Shown: positions 12,080 through 22,967 of the stretch, one piece after another
Layout: every line of letters begins with the position of its first letter
Numbering within the stretch: position 1 is the stretch's first letter
Source: Cantharellus purpuraceus
Taxonomy: Eukaryota; Basidiomycota; Agaricomycetes; Cantharellales; Hydnaceae
Assembly (NCBI GenBank): GCA_025174535.1
Contig: JALBUN010000048.1
Span: 1,054,001-1,118,000, forward strand
DNA length: 64,000 bases
Direction: 5' to 3'
Translations under genes and position numbers: made by a program
The notes under the pieces: generated by a model
Told to the model about the DNA's origin: nothing
The model's database searches: none
The model's input: the letters and a program-made list of their open reading frames with translations, nothing else

Positions 12080-15000
12080 CTATCGGTGGAAATCCTCCGG
12101 GCTAGGGCTGGGAAGTTGTTCCACGTGTATCCGACTCCGAGGCTTAGCGTCGTCCAATTCCCAATGATGTGTGATCAAACTCATGTCCCCCGACTCAGAC
12201 ATTGTATGTGAGAGAGGTGATAGAGGGTCTTGTCTAGGTGTCCACGTGGAATTGACATCCTTAAAGTTGGGGCTGAACGAGGCTGGCTTAAGGATTGCTT
12301 TGTTAAAGGGCGAAGATGGTGCGCAGTCTGAGAGCTTGCTCCAACGTGGGCTCGCCCCACTGTCAGAGCCACCATCTTCAGCCTCGTTCGACGATGAGGA
12401 AATGGGTGAAGCTGAGCGTCCTTGCAAGCCGTTCAGTGATGTGGGCATTGCATATCGCAGGTTCGCTTGGTCAAGCGGGTCGAAACTTCCGTCATCTAAC
12501 CCTGGAGGACAACTTCCCTCTTCGAGAGCGGGAGGAGATGAAGACGAACATGAAATGGAGTCCAGTGGTAGTGAAGATGACCAGGCATCCTGAGTCAAAG
12601 GAAGATCGTCGGAGAGAATAGGTACCGATGACTGGCTCAACGGCGGAGGCGATGGCTCCTCTGGAGGCGTTGGCAATACATTAATTTGCTCTAAATGTGT
12701 GTTGCGGGCAGCTAGAATTTTGGCATGTGTTTTCCCCCCAATAGGACGGGTAGTACGTCGGCGGTAAAAGAGTAAGTATGCATTCCGGTTCTAGGCATGT
12801 TCCTCAGCATAACACCTCGACTCAATAGATCACCAGTAATTACTCACGACGGCATCCCCCGCTTTGCATCGAGTAACATGTGCATCATCAAAGTGGTACC
12901 ATTCCTCGTCGAGATGATTCCTAGCGTAGGCACGATAATGCCCGCCACCTAAGCCACCCAAGTGCTCATCCACCGCAAACAAATCGTACAACAATGGTTC
13001 ATTGACATCACCGAGATCAAGGTCTGTTACGTTGAATCCGGAGTCGGCTAAGAATCTAGCTGATTGTCGCTCGCCCACCCGGTTTTCCAGATCCAGGCCT
13101 TGCAAAGGGAAATCAATGAAGGCATCAAGTTTGTCTCGCATGATGCGAGAGTTGCTGAAACGTTTCAAATGTACCACAAGCACATCGGGCACCTTCCAAA
13201 GCTGTAAGTTCTTGGTTGCTTGTTGATGCTTTTTGCATTGTGGGCAGTACCACGGGTCTTCTTCTCCTAGCTGCTCCTCTTTCGTGAACTCGTCCAGGCA
13301 GTCGTCAATCGTTAGATCGTTGTGCTTCTTCTCTGCCTGCTTTCTTTGCGTGTCGTACTCCGGGTGAACGAACTCCTCAAAGTCGTTTAGAGCCCATCGT
13401 GAATTGTCATCTAGAAAGAAGGACTGCAGAGATTCATCCCATTTGCAGATCAGAACATCTCCTGGAATGACAAGTGGTCGGTCCGAATGTTTTTGGCGCT
13501 CTTCCCATGAAACTGGTTCTTTAACGTATGCGCCAGATTCCATGCTACTCCTTGTGGAGGCGAAGTGGCACACTTGAAGGGTAAAAAGGTCTACCTGCGG
13601 ACCAATAACAACTGGCGTCGAATCGACTTCTGCCATATCGACTTCAACATCTACTTCGGTCAATGTGACAGGGTTTTCATCGGCAATGTCGGCCTCTTCA
13701 ACACCTTCGGGTTGGGTGACAATGACTTCACCATTTTCTCTGATTTCCGTGACAGAGGCACACCCTACCCCGTTAGCAATGGGAACGACGTGGGGATCTG
13801 ATACGTGATCCACACCCGCGTACTTGTATAAAGATGCAGCGTTCATCGTCCACCGGGTCAATCGATCGACAACGGCAGCATATATCGAATCTAAACTTCT
13901 TGCTTGCTCACTAGTGAGAGCAACAAGGAATGGGTGGCCAATGAGATCCGGGTGAGAAGAATAAGGCCTAATAGCCTTCACGGACGAGAGGTAAACGGGA
14001 AGGATAAGCATGTCTTCCCCCGACAATTGGTAAAATTTCACGTTCATGTGGGTCTTGCATGGCATCTCAAAGCAAACGATTTGGTCATTGACACTCATAT
14101 CCGAAACGGGCGAATTATCGTCCAGATACTTATAGAATCGATGTTGGAATACTTCGAGGGTCATAAGCTGCCTATATGTGAGATTTGTAGCATAGAGGTT
14201 ATATCACGAGACGCACATTATCGGGATCAGAATCTGTCCATCGTGCCAATATCTGCCGCAGTTCCTTACATGATGCATCATAGTCTATTTCTACAAGTAT
14301 CTGATTTTTGTGTTAGTGACTGTCCACATAAGAGCACTGGGGTAAGACAAACCCGCAAGTGCGGTTTTTTATTGTCCCAAGGAATGAAGCAGATTCCATG
14401 TCGCCATTTCTTCTTGATCGGAAGTGGCAAAGTAAGGTACATGAAAGGATCGAAAGTAATTGAAACCTGGAGACGAGTTATATTAACAAAGCTTTTAGTT
14501 TGGCATCGTTGCTCACCTTCTGACATTCCGGACACACCAACGTACTTTTATACTGCCCTTGGAAAAGATCAACAATGACGCTGTCATTGCGGCTGATATA
14601 TCCTTGCCAGCTCTTCCTGGCAAGCTCGACCAGCTCTTTATCACCTCCGCCTTCCCAATCAGGGTTCTCCACGTATGGCTTCTTGAGCACCCGATTAAGG
14701 TCCTCATGTAGACCATCCAGGAGGAATGCAACAAGCTCTTGAGAATCATGCTGCTGGTATCCGCTGAATTGGGGAGCAAACCGCTGGAGCTGTTGTTTAA
14801 ACTCCCGAGGTGCATAAGATGATGGTCCGACAGTGGAGGACCAGATACGCGTCAGAAGAGATCCAAAAGTCTCCGCAATTGCTCCACCCATCCCTAAGGG
14901 GTTGCTGCGGTTAAGTTCCTCGCGATATAGCTCGGCTGAGAATTTGGTCAGGACCGTTGGCTACATGGCTAGGGCAGACGCACTAAGGAAGTACTCGGTC

Positions 15001-16432
15001 AATTCTTCGTTATGAGCAAGACATTGCAAAGCCGAATTCATAAAGCATGTGTTTCCGCTATATAATAAAAGAACAATGAGCCTATGCTTGTTCAGATTGT
15101 CTATGCAGTAGAACGCACAGGTTACCGAGTCCCAAAGTTCCCGGGCTCCGAGATCCTAACGCAGGCTTACTTCGTCCTGAGATGATTGCTGGAGGCTGGA
15201 GTGTCGGCGATGCCACCCCCAAAGGGTTGGATGGAGCCGATGGCGCAATTCCCAGACGACTGGACATTTCCCCAAAGAAGCCCCCGGATCTGAATAAAGG
15301 TTGGTCGTTGCAAGTGCTCGATGTTTTCGATGCCTCCGCCAATGCCGCAAGTCCATCAGGCATCGAGGATGATGAAGGGGGTTCATGCTGGTCTCGCTGC
15401 TGTTTTTCGAACTCTTCGAGATCGATGATCCATTGATGGTGCTTTATCTCAACAATAAACTCGTCAGCTGGGTTTACAAGGAAGTCACCGAGTGCCTTGT
15501 CAAGATCGGTTTCTGGGACTAGGAAAGGCTTGGCACCAGATGTCATCAACCGGCCAACAGGGTATTCAAACCCCAAGGTGCTGTCTGTGGGAATGTCCGC
15601 TCGCCAATACCTAATTTCCTTCTGCTGGACGCTGTAAAGTCTATCAAGTGCCGTAAAAAACTCTCGGGCTGATGCTCGGAGTGAAATCGATACAGTTGGA
15701 GTTTTCCCCTGGCCAGTGATCGCAGAATCATCGCCTCTCCGGAGCTGGTATATTTTGAACCTTGGAATATAGCACTCTACGAATAGCTCTTGAGATCCGC
15801 CACGTGTCGTAACTCTCCGTTCTAATATATGTTGAACCGGTCCGTACCTAAAGCTACTGGTCAAAAGATAGCAAGACAAGATAGAGTAAATTGACTCACC
15901 AATATACAAAGAGCTCCCACAAGGTCTTGGGCACTAGCTCGTAGTCTGAGCCGTCCAGTAAACCTACTTTCAAGTCTCCGTTCTGGTCCACGAGGGGAGA
16001 ATTGTCGACAGGGCCCAGCGACGCTTCTTCCCTAACGCTCTGCTTGTCACTTTCACCACTACAAGCCATCTGCCAATCCTTAAACCAGCACGAAGCGATC
16101 ATATACCAAGTTTGTCCGAACTCTAGTGACGTCTGCGAATAGCGCGTAAACTCCTTTAGTTTGTCTGCCACAGATATCTCATTCCACCGAGGTGGTGTTG
16201 GTATACCGTACCGGGCAGGCATGTATGCATCAGCATCGTGGTCTTCAATGATACTGAGATGGGAAAATGACTGAGGCTCGACGCTATTCGAGCTTCGTAT
16301 TCCAGACTCTGAAGCCAGAGATGGACCTTCCGATACAGCGCGTTTGGGAGAGCTTTCGCCAGACTCGGAGGCTCCAGAAGTAGACCGCTGACGTTTCCTG
16401 GAGTTTGAGGTTTCGATAGCATCAACTTGCAT
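12080..16432 (-). CDS. UBP12: Ubiquitin-specific protease, UBP12/USP4-USP15 type, with DUSP domain
   Basis: Cysteine protease that removes ubiquitin from proteins. The start is ATG 16432 ([17 protein letters not shown]), chosen because the 27 upstream in-frame residues are hydrophobic and not family-like. Order: Ser-rich N-terminus; DUSP domain ([19 protein letters not shown], then [15 protein letters not shown]); USP catalytic core opening with [20 protein letters not shown], whose Cys is the nucleophile and which is split by an intron between 15055 and 15123; [20 protein letters not shown]; a zinc ribbon (CPECQK at the end of one exon, CPQCKK in a later one); a long insert; and [14 protein letters not shown] with the catalytic His. 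The tail, exon 12080-12676, is acidic and Ser/Pro-rich, ending at TAG 12080-12082. The insert between the USP halves is typical of this subgroup. Yeast UBP12 is the nearest named relative by architecture. Confidence 0.9.
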
Positions 16433-17193
16433 GGGCGAGGAAGGGAGCAATGTGTCGTAGACTACTAACAGGCGGAAAAGAGGAATGAATAGAGTGACGG
16501 TAATAACTGGCAATGAGCAGCACTCGGAAGAGTGTGTGGATGTTAGAAGGAAGGTTACGCGTCGTCACAGCGTGACGCGCCTCTTCTTTCCGACCACTAG
16601 GTGCACCTTGTATATGGTTGCTCCAACCAAGCCTGGTGGCATGGCCAGTGACAATCAGTTGCCTAGATATTCACAATTCACATCAAGATTGCTTGGCTTT
16701 CTCATAAGTAGCGCATCCGCCGGTCACGAGACTACCAATGGGAACGTCGAACTTCAAGCTACAAGACTATCATCATCAAATCTGTTTCCTTGTTTCTTTT
16801 CCTTCTCAGCCTCATACAACGCCGCGCTTATCTACTCCTTGTAACGTTTACGTTTGCAGGGGGTTAAACTACACGGCTAGAGTGATGCCTCGTCAATAGC
16901 AGATCGTTAGTCAGTATGCTCACCTGTCTGGCGTTTTGATTGCTCGATATATTCTCCTGCATGCAATCATTGCGTATCACATATATTTGTCAGCCGATTT
17001 TTCTGCGATTAGAAGTGGCAGTATGTCAACTCTTAAATACTAAATCTTTGCATCGTCAATTACGGATTATGGACTCCTTGTTATGCAAGCGATAACTGGG
17101 GAAGGTAAATGAAACATAAACCATATGTATGTGGACATGCAGCATAAAGCGAGGAAGAAAGCTAGGAACCACTGTACTCAGCATACCGTCCAC
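16433..17193. other. Intergenic region upstream of the deubiquitinase gene
   Basis: About 760 bases between the deubiquitinase start and the 3' end of the ubiquitin-S27a gene. The proximal part is the promoter and holds ACGCGT plus an inverted repeat at 16557-16576. No coding sequence or RNA gene could be supported in the rest. Confidence 0.5.
16557..16576. promoter_or_regulatory. ACGCGT box plus GTCACAGCGTGAC inverted repeat
   Basis: ACGCGT at 16557-16562 matches the MluI cell-cycle box bound by MBF-type regulators in yeasts. It is followed one base later by GTCACAGCGTGAC (16564-16576), the reverse complement of the element at 9199-9211. The site is 125-132 bases upstream of the deubiquitinase ATG. 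Function is inferred from position and repetition only. Confidence 0.4.
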
Positions 17194-17986
<793 letters not shown>

Positions 17987-18266
17987 ATTCGCTGGAGATA
18001 CCAGTCAACAACGTCTACGCAAACAAGAGATGTCCATACCTGGGTGTAGAAGGTTAGTGACAAACGCTCACGTCTGTCCAACAGCTAGATGGATGGAGTC
18101 TTCGACTAGAGCGATCTTAGGGCTCCGAGATGACCACTTGCTGAATGGCTGGAAAGAAATATATGACTAAGGAACTGCAAACTTTATTTGACGCAGAAAT
18201 GGCAGTAGCCGATTACTTGGCTCCACCAGTCTGATTTGCGCTTCTGTCGGAGTTTAGACACGTGAC

Positions 18267-18280
18267 ACGCGTTGACGCGT
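18267..18280. promoter_or_regulatory. Tandem ACGCGT (MCB-like) boxes in the S27a/RFC5 divergent promoter
   Basis: Two ACGCGT hexamers at 18267-18272 and 18275-18280, two bases apart, end 16 bases before the RFC5 ATG. A CACGTG hexamer precedes them at 18259-18264. ACGCGT is the MBF target in promoters of S-phase and DNA replication genes in yeasts, which fits a clamp-loader gene. Lying so close to the ATG, they may overlap the transcription start. Confidence 0.5.
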
Positions 18281-18296
18281 CGCGATAACCTCCACC

Positions 18297-19716
18297 ATGA
18301 ATGGCGCAGATGCAATGGATACAGAACCAATCACTTCTTCAGTGACGTTCAAAGGGAAAGGCAAAGCAGATGACACTCGCGTGGACAGGGACAACCTTCC
18401 ATGGTGTGTACATATTGGCGAAGTCTACTGTAACTCATGGTGTGTCGCAGGGTTGAAAAGTATCGACCAGTCACTCTAGATGACGTCGTATCCCACCAGC
18501 AAATTACAAGCACAAGTGGGTGGTATCTCTGAGACTTCTAGCACTATCTGATAGTTTGGCAGTCGAGAAGTTCATAGAACAGAATCGGCTCCCGCATCTT
18601 CTTTTCTATGGTCCCCCAGGAACTGGAAAGACCAGCACCATCCTCGCCGTGGCACGTCGAATATATGGTAATGAATATCGGAAACAAATACTCGAAGTAT
18701 ATCACCGTCTGTCGCGCTTCTGACAGCAGTCCTGATGGTCCTGGGCAGCTTAATGCATCCGATGACCGAGGTATAGATGTTGTCCGGGAACAAATCAAAC
18801 AATTCGCCGAGACACGCACTTTGTTCAAGTATGGTTGTCACTGTCGAATACTTTGCAGGTTCTAACCATCATTCGTAGCAAGGGTTTCAAACTGATTATC
18901 TTAGACGAGGCCGATATGATGACCAATGCAGCACAAAGCGCCCTTCGACGCGTTATAGAACAGTATACTAAGAACGTTCGATTCTGTATCATTTGCAATT
19001 ACGTGAACAAGATCACCCCGGCTATTCAGTCTCGATGTACACGCTTTCGCTTCTCTCCCTTGTCGATGGAAGAAGTGGAGAAGAGACTCGTGGGAGTTAT
19101 AGAAGCTGAGCGGTGCGCAATGTATCTTGCATCAATAGTCATGATCATTGATCCATGAGTTGTAAGAGTGAAGATTACTGAAGATGGCAAGAAGGCTCTT
19201 TTGAAACTTTCCAGAGGCGACATGCGGCGCGCATTGAATATCTTACAAGCCTGTTATGCTGCCTACGATATAACCACGGAAACCGAGATATACAGTTGCA
19301 CGGGTAACCCACATCCCTCTGATATCGAGACTGTTGTGAATTCGATGATGTCCGATGAATTCACCACATCTTACCAAAGTGTGTAAGCTCGATGTCTTCC
19401 CGACGTGCCATCCATTATACCAACTATCTATTTTAGTGATTAACAAGCTTAAAACGGAGCGCGGACTTGCTTTGCAGGACCTTATCACTGGTGCTTACGA
19501 GTACGTGGGGACCATTGACTTTCCTCCTCAATCAAGAGTATACCTCCTCGATTACTTGGCGACTACAGAGTGGGTTGATTTAACTTCCAAAGGCAGTACA
19601 GAGGCTCACCAAGTCCCCTCAGACACCGGCTATCTACTGGTGGCAACGAGAAGATGCAGCTGACCGCGTTACTGGCAGCATTTAGGAATGCTGTTCAGTT
19701 GACTACACGGAATTAA
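18297..19716 (+). CDS. RFC3: Replication factor C small subunit (human RFC5 / yeast Rfc3)
   Basis: AAA+ ATPase subunit of the clamp loader that opens PCNA and places it at primer-template junctions. ATG 18297 ([15 protein letters not shown]). Exons join as [20 protein letters not shown], then [14 protein letters not shown]. The P-loop is [28 protein letters not shown] is RFC box IV-V. Walker B is LDEAD in [32 protein letters not shown] and the SRC arginine-finger motif [10 protein letters not shown] follow, then [26 protein letters not shown], the methionine split by an intron, and NELKT-like [16 protein letters not shown] are closer to human RFC5 (yeast Rfc3) than to RFC2 or RFC4. The last exons (LLDYLATTE...) end at TAA 19714-19716. 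About eight exons. Naming follows the yeast orthologue; human numbering differs. Confidence 0.93.
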
Positions 19717-19788
19717 CATAATGTATTGTAACAAACATCTGAAAGAATCTAGCGTGAGAGCCTCCAGCCTTTCAGTTCAATGTGCGGC

Positions 19789-19798
19789 GTGACGTCAC
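19789..19798. promoter_or_regulatory. GTGACGTCAC palindrome (CRE-like) before RED
   Basis: A perfect 10-base palindrome containing TGACGTCA, the consensus of CREB/ATF bZIP factors, lies 21 bases upstream of the RED start codon. bZIP binding is inference; the site also resembles the GTCAC/GTGAC half-sites seen in two other promoters of the window. Confidence 0.4.
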
Positions 19799-19818
19799 GA
19801 AGTCACGGCCTGTTTGAG

Positions 19819-21365
19819 ATGAACCAAGTGTGTCTATCTATTGCATCTGATCCGTCCTATCGAAACTTATTGGCTGACCGGAAGTCCTCAGGACTCCTTT
19901 CGCAAATTACTGACAACGCCACGCCCCGGTCTTTCGCCAATACCACCCCGTGCTGTGGGACAATCAACCAAGTGAGTCTCCCCTGGACTAACAGGCGAAG
20001 GGAACTTGATAGTTAGAAGGAGGTCCACTCTTAATGTTTCCGAGCCAGCATTTCAGCCCCGTAAAGTCAAAAAGAAGACAAACTCTGAGTATCGTGACCG
20101 AGCTTCAGAGAGGCGGGCTGGTGTCAATGACTATGCTGAGGTGTATAGTCTTTAACTCAATATACTTGTAAAACTAATGTGTTCTGGTCAGGTAGAGTCG
20201 GTCCTGGAAGATTTTGAGAAGAAGACGGCATCCATCGAGGATAGAGATGTGGTGTGTGCCCGTGTACATCATCTCACCATTACTTTATTTAGTTCCGCAG
20301 GTGGAGGAACAGCGACGCTATCTTGGAGGTGACAAGGACCATACCATCCTCGTTAAGGGTCTGGATTTTGCCCTTCTCGAGCAGAATAAGGCTCGCGCGA
20401 TGTTGTCCCACGAAGACGATGACTCTCTGGAGGCCGCATTCCTGGAAGCCCAACCAAAGCCCTCGGTTCCAAAGAAACGTACTAGAGAAGGTCTCATACG
20501 AGAATTAAAGGAGAAGCGAGCCTCGATGTCGGGCACAGATGCAGTCACTCAGGATCTGGTACAGGACAAAGCATTCGAAGAAGCAAAAAAGGTTGGAAAA
20601 TTCAAACCAATTGGCGCGCCAGACCATTCCACAACACTTGAATCAAGTGAAAATTCAAAGCGAAAGGGACATAACAAAAAAGATGGAAGTGACAGAAAAA
20701 AACCGCGTAAGGTTGAGCACAATGTGGCCTTCGTTGACAAACATCATAATGAAGCGCATAGACCACAAGTAGTCGTGCCAATCTCATCTTCCAGAGCCCA
20801 TAAAGTCACAACAATACCTCCACGGGATGTTTCAGTTGATACCCCAGGTGAACACGACGATCCCAAAGTCCCAGTCCTGGAACCTGATTTACTTAAGGCT
20901 CCTGACGATGAAATCGATATATTTGCGGATGCAGGTGAATATGAAGGTGTGGACTTTGGAGAGGAGGATGATGAAGAACAGACTCCTGGCAGTATGGACC
21001 CTGAGGAGCGCATAATTTCGGATTCTAAGTCGGACGGAGTTGCCCCTATCAATGGTTGGTTCATAGAAGATGAACCTTCGGTACCTGTTCCTTCCCCCTC
21101 TGTACCGTCTTCAATCCTGCCAATTAAAGAAGAGCCTGTCGCAGAGCCCGAGGAGCAAGAACTTAAGCATGTTGCACGTCTTGTTCCTCTTGTTTCTTCT
21201 GCCCTTCCGTCGATCAGCGACTTTCTTGCTATGGATGCAGAGGCCGAAGCTCAAAAGAAAAGGAAGGCAAAGAAAGAGAAAAGAAGTGGAGGGGAAAAGA
21301 AGGAAAAGGAAAGGACAGACGTGAAGGTGGATAGGGATTATAACAGGTTGGCGGAACCACGTTAA
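19819..21365 (+). CDS. RED/IK-family splicing factor
   Basis: RED-like N-terminal domain protein, a component of the spliceosomal B complex that works with Smu1. The first coding exon is just nine bases (ATG AAC CAA, 19819-19827). After a 64-base intron the protein continues DSFRKLLTTPRPG, the conserved RED opening. Next come RRSTLNVSEPAFQPRKVKKK, SEYRDRASERRAGVNDYAE, VESVLEDFEKK and the hallmark EEQRRYLGGDKDHTILVKGL followed by DFALLEQNKAR. The large last exon (about 20300-21365) is charged, with Lys/Glu-rich and acidic tracts. It carries SISDFLAMDAEAEAQKKRKA near the end, and stops at 21363-21365. The longer ORF starting upstream at 19780 reads through the first intron and should be ignored. 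Human RED carries RD/RE dipeptide repeats, which are weak here. Confidence 0.88.
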
Positions 21366-21697
21366 TTTTTATCTGCGGTGCTCATATATTGATCAAGGCT
21401 AAATTCCTATATCGCTAAGAAAGGCGATAGTTCGAAAGGCGTTTAGGCTAGGCCTATATTTGGTGGTATTCGGGCGGGCTTCGACAGTTGGGACTGCGTT
21501 GGCTATATACATCATGATGTATTCTTTAAAAGTCAATTTTGACTGATATCTTCAGGAAAAATATTGAATATTAAGTCCTGTGTTGAGCATTGAGCTACAA
21601 GCACCACCGTGCTGATGATGTACATGTATTTCTATTACCTCGGACACCGCGCGGCGGGGTTCAACACGCATTGCCAATTTCACTGTGACCACCGAAG
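21366..21697. other. Intergenic region between RED and the PQ-loop gene
   Basis: 332 bases holding the RED 3' end and the promoter of the downstream gene. No ORF, RNA gene or repeat could be supported. Confidence 0.5.
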
Positions 21698-22801
21698 ATG
21701 TTACCCTCATGGATGCAAACCGCGGCTAGTGTCGGCATGGCGGTAAGATAGACAGGCTTGGGTCGAAGTAGACGTCTCATCTCTCGTTAGGTTGGACCCC
21801 CGCTCGTTTATGCTGACCAAACCTATAGTATCGTCAAGAAGGGAGAGTCGACAGGTAACACGATGCCCTCCATCCACAGCACCTATACCTGACGATACTC
21901 AAGGTTTCTCTCGGGATGTCTGCGCCATATTATTGATTGCTAATATCACACGATGTTTCTACTGGCTGGGCAACCGATTCGAGTTTGCCCTCCTTATCCA
22001 ATCCCTCTTAATGATTGTTGCCCAGGTGAGGCCACTATGCTGCCAGATAGGCTCTTTGAATTGACGGCTAGCGTGAATGACAGCTTTTTCTACTGTACAT
22101 TTGTCTTCGGTACCGGTCTCGGTTGTCACCAGAAACCCTTGTAACATCTAGACCATTGTCTTTCTGGCAGTGGCCTGATTACCGGAACTACATCGAATTT
22201 CTGGCCGCATTCATGTGACGTGCACTGTTCCCTAATTCCTACGTTTAGTGGCTAAGATGTTTCTGCAGATTGTGTCATGCTATTGCGTATCTGATCTTCG
22301 GAAGGTCGCAATGGTTTATTCAAGCACTTGGTTTCCTTGCATTAGGAATCGAGAGTTTACTTCCCGTACCTCAGCTAATAAGGTCATTATTCATGTTAAC
22401 GCGCAGCGCTGCTACATCTATTGAGTTGTTTACAGTAATTTCAAACAACGATCCTTATGGGGTTTCCGGCTGTCTACTCTGCTTGGTTGGCTGGGGGGGG
22501 ATTCGTTCAAGTGAGGGCGACTCCCGCACTTCATGATTACACAAGTTGCTGACGTGGATGTGTAGAACAGCATACTTCTTTGTGCAGCACTCTCCCCTCC
22601 CTTTCAAAGTTGGGGCAATATTTCAGCTTTCGGTTGATATCGGTAGGCCATTCAGTCTATGTTTCGCCTCCAGTGTGACGAATCTGATACTAGTTTCCAC
22701 AAGGTATATTAGTGCAGAAACTGGTTTATGGAAGCCCGCCTCCAGCGACCACGCTTGACGAAGAAGACATTGAACAAGCATTGGCCCTTGATGCAGAGTG
22801 A
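21698..22801 (+). CDS. PQ-loop repeat membrane protein (SLC66A2/Any1-like)
   Basis: Multi-exon gene with no single long ORF, so easy to miss. ATG 21698 gives MLPSWMQTAASVGMA, then VGPPLVYADQTYSIVKKGES, the first PQ-loop-type motif with P-L instead of P-Q. Next are TGFSRDVCAILLIANITRCF and YWLGNRFEFALLIQSLLMIV, then LFLLYICLRYRSRLS, WQWPDYRNYIEFLAAF, ALGFLALGIESLLPVPQLI (second PQ motif, intact), RSLWGFRLSTLLGWLGGDSF, and KTAYFFVQHSPLPFKVGAIF. Introns are 45-70 bases and all phases match. The tail GILVQKLVYGSPPP...EEDIEQALALDAE ends at TGA 22799-22801. This architecture matches the SLC66A2/yeast Any1 group, Golgi-endosome membrane proteins linked to phospholipid asymmetry. Codons cross an eight-G run at 22493-22500, so base errors there would matter. 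Confidence 0.85.
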
Positions 22802-22967
22802 AATTGGGATAGTATAATTATTGTAATGTGATTATCTAGAGAGGTTGTATTGGATGTGCTTAGCCGTGGGAAAACATGCCGAATTATCCAACGGCTCACC
22901 ACGACCATCACCCACCTCTTCATCTGTAACGTCTCCGCTTTCACATAATAATAGACCAGTTGCTTAG

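Noticed and set aside
12171..12593. 140-codon plus-strand acidic ORF
   Set aside because: Mirror of the Ser/Pro-rich last exon of the deubiquitinase.
13904..14578. 224-codon plus-strand ORF
   Set aside because: It lies antisense to the deubiquitinase catalytic exons and introns and has no recognisable domain.
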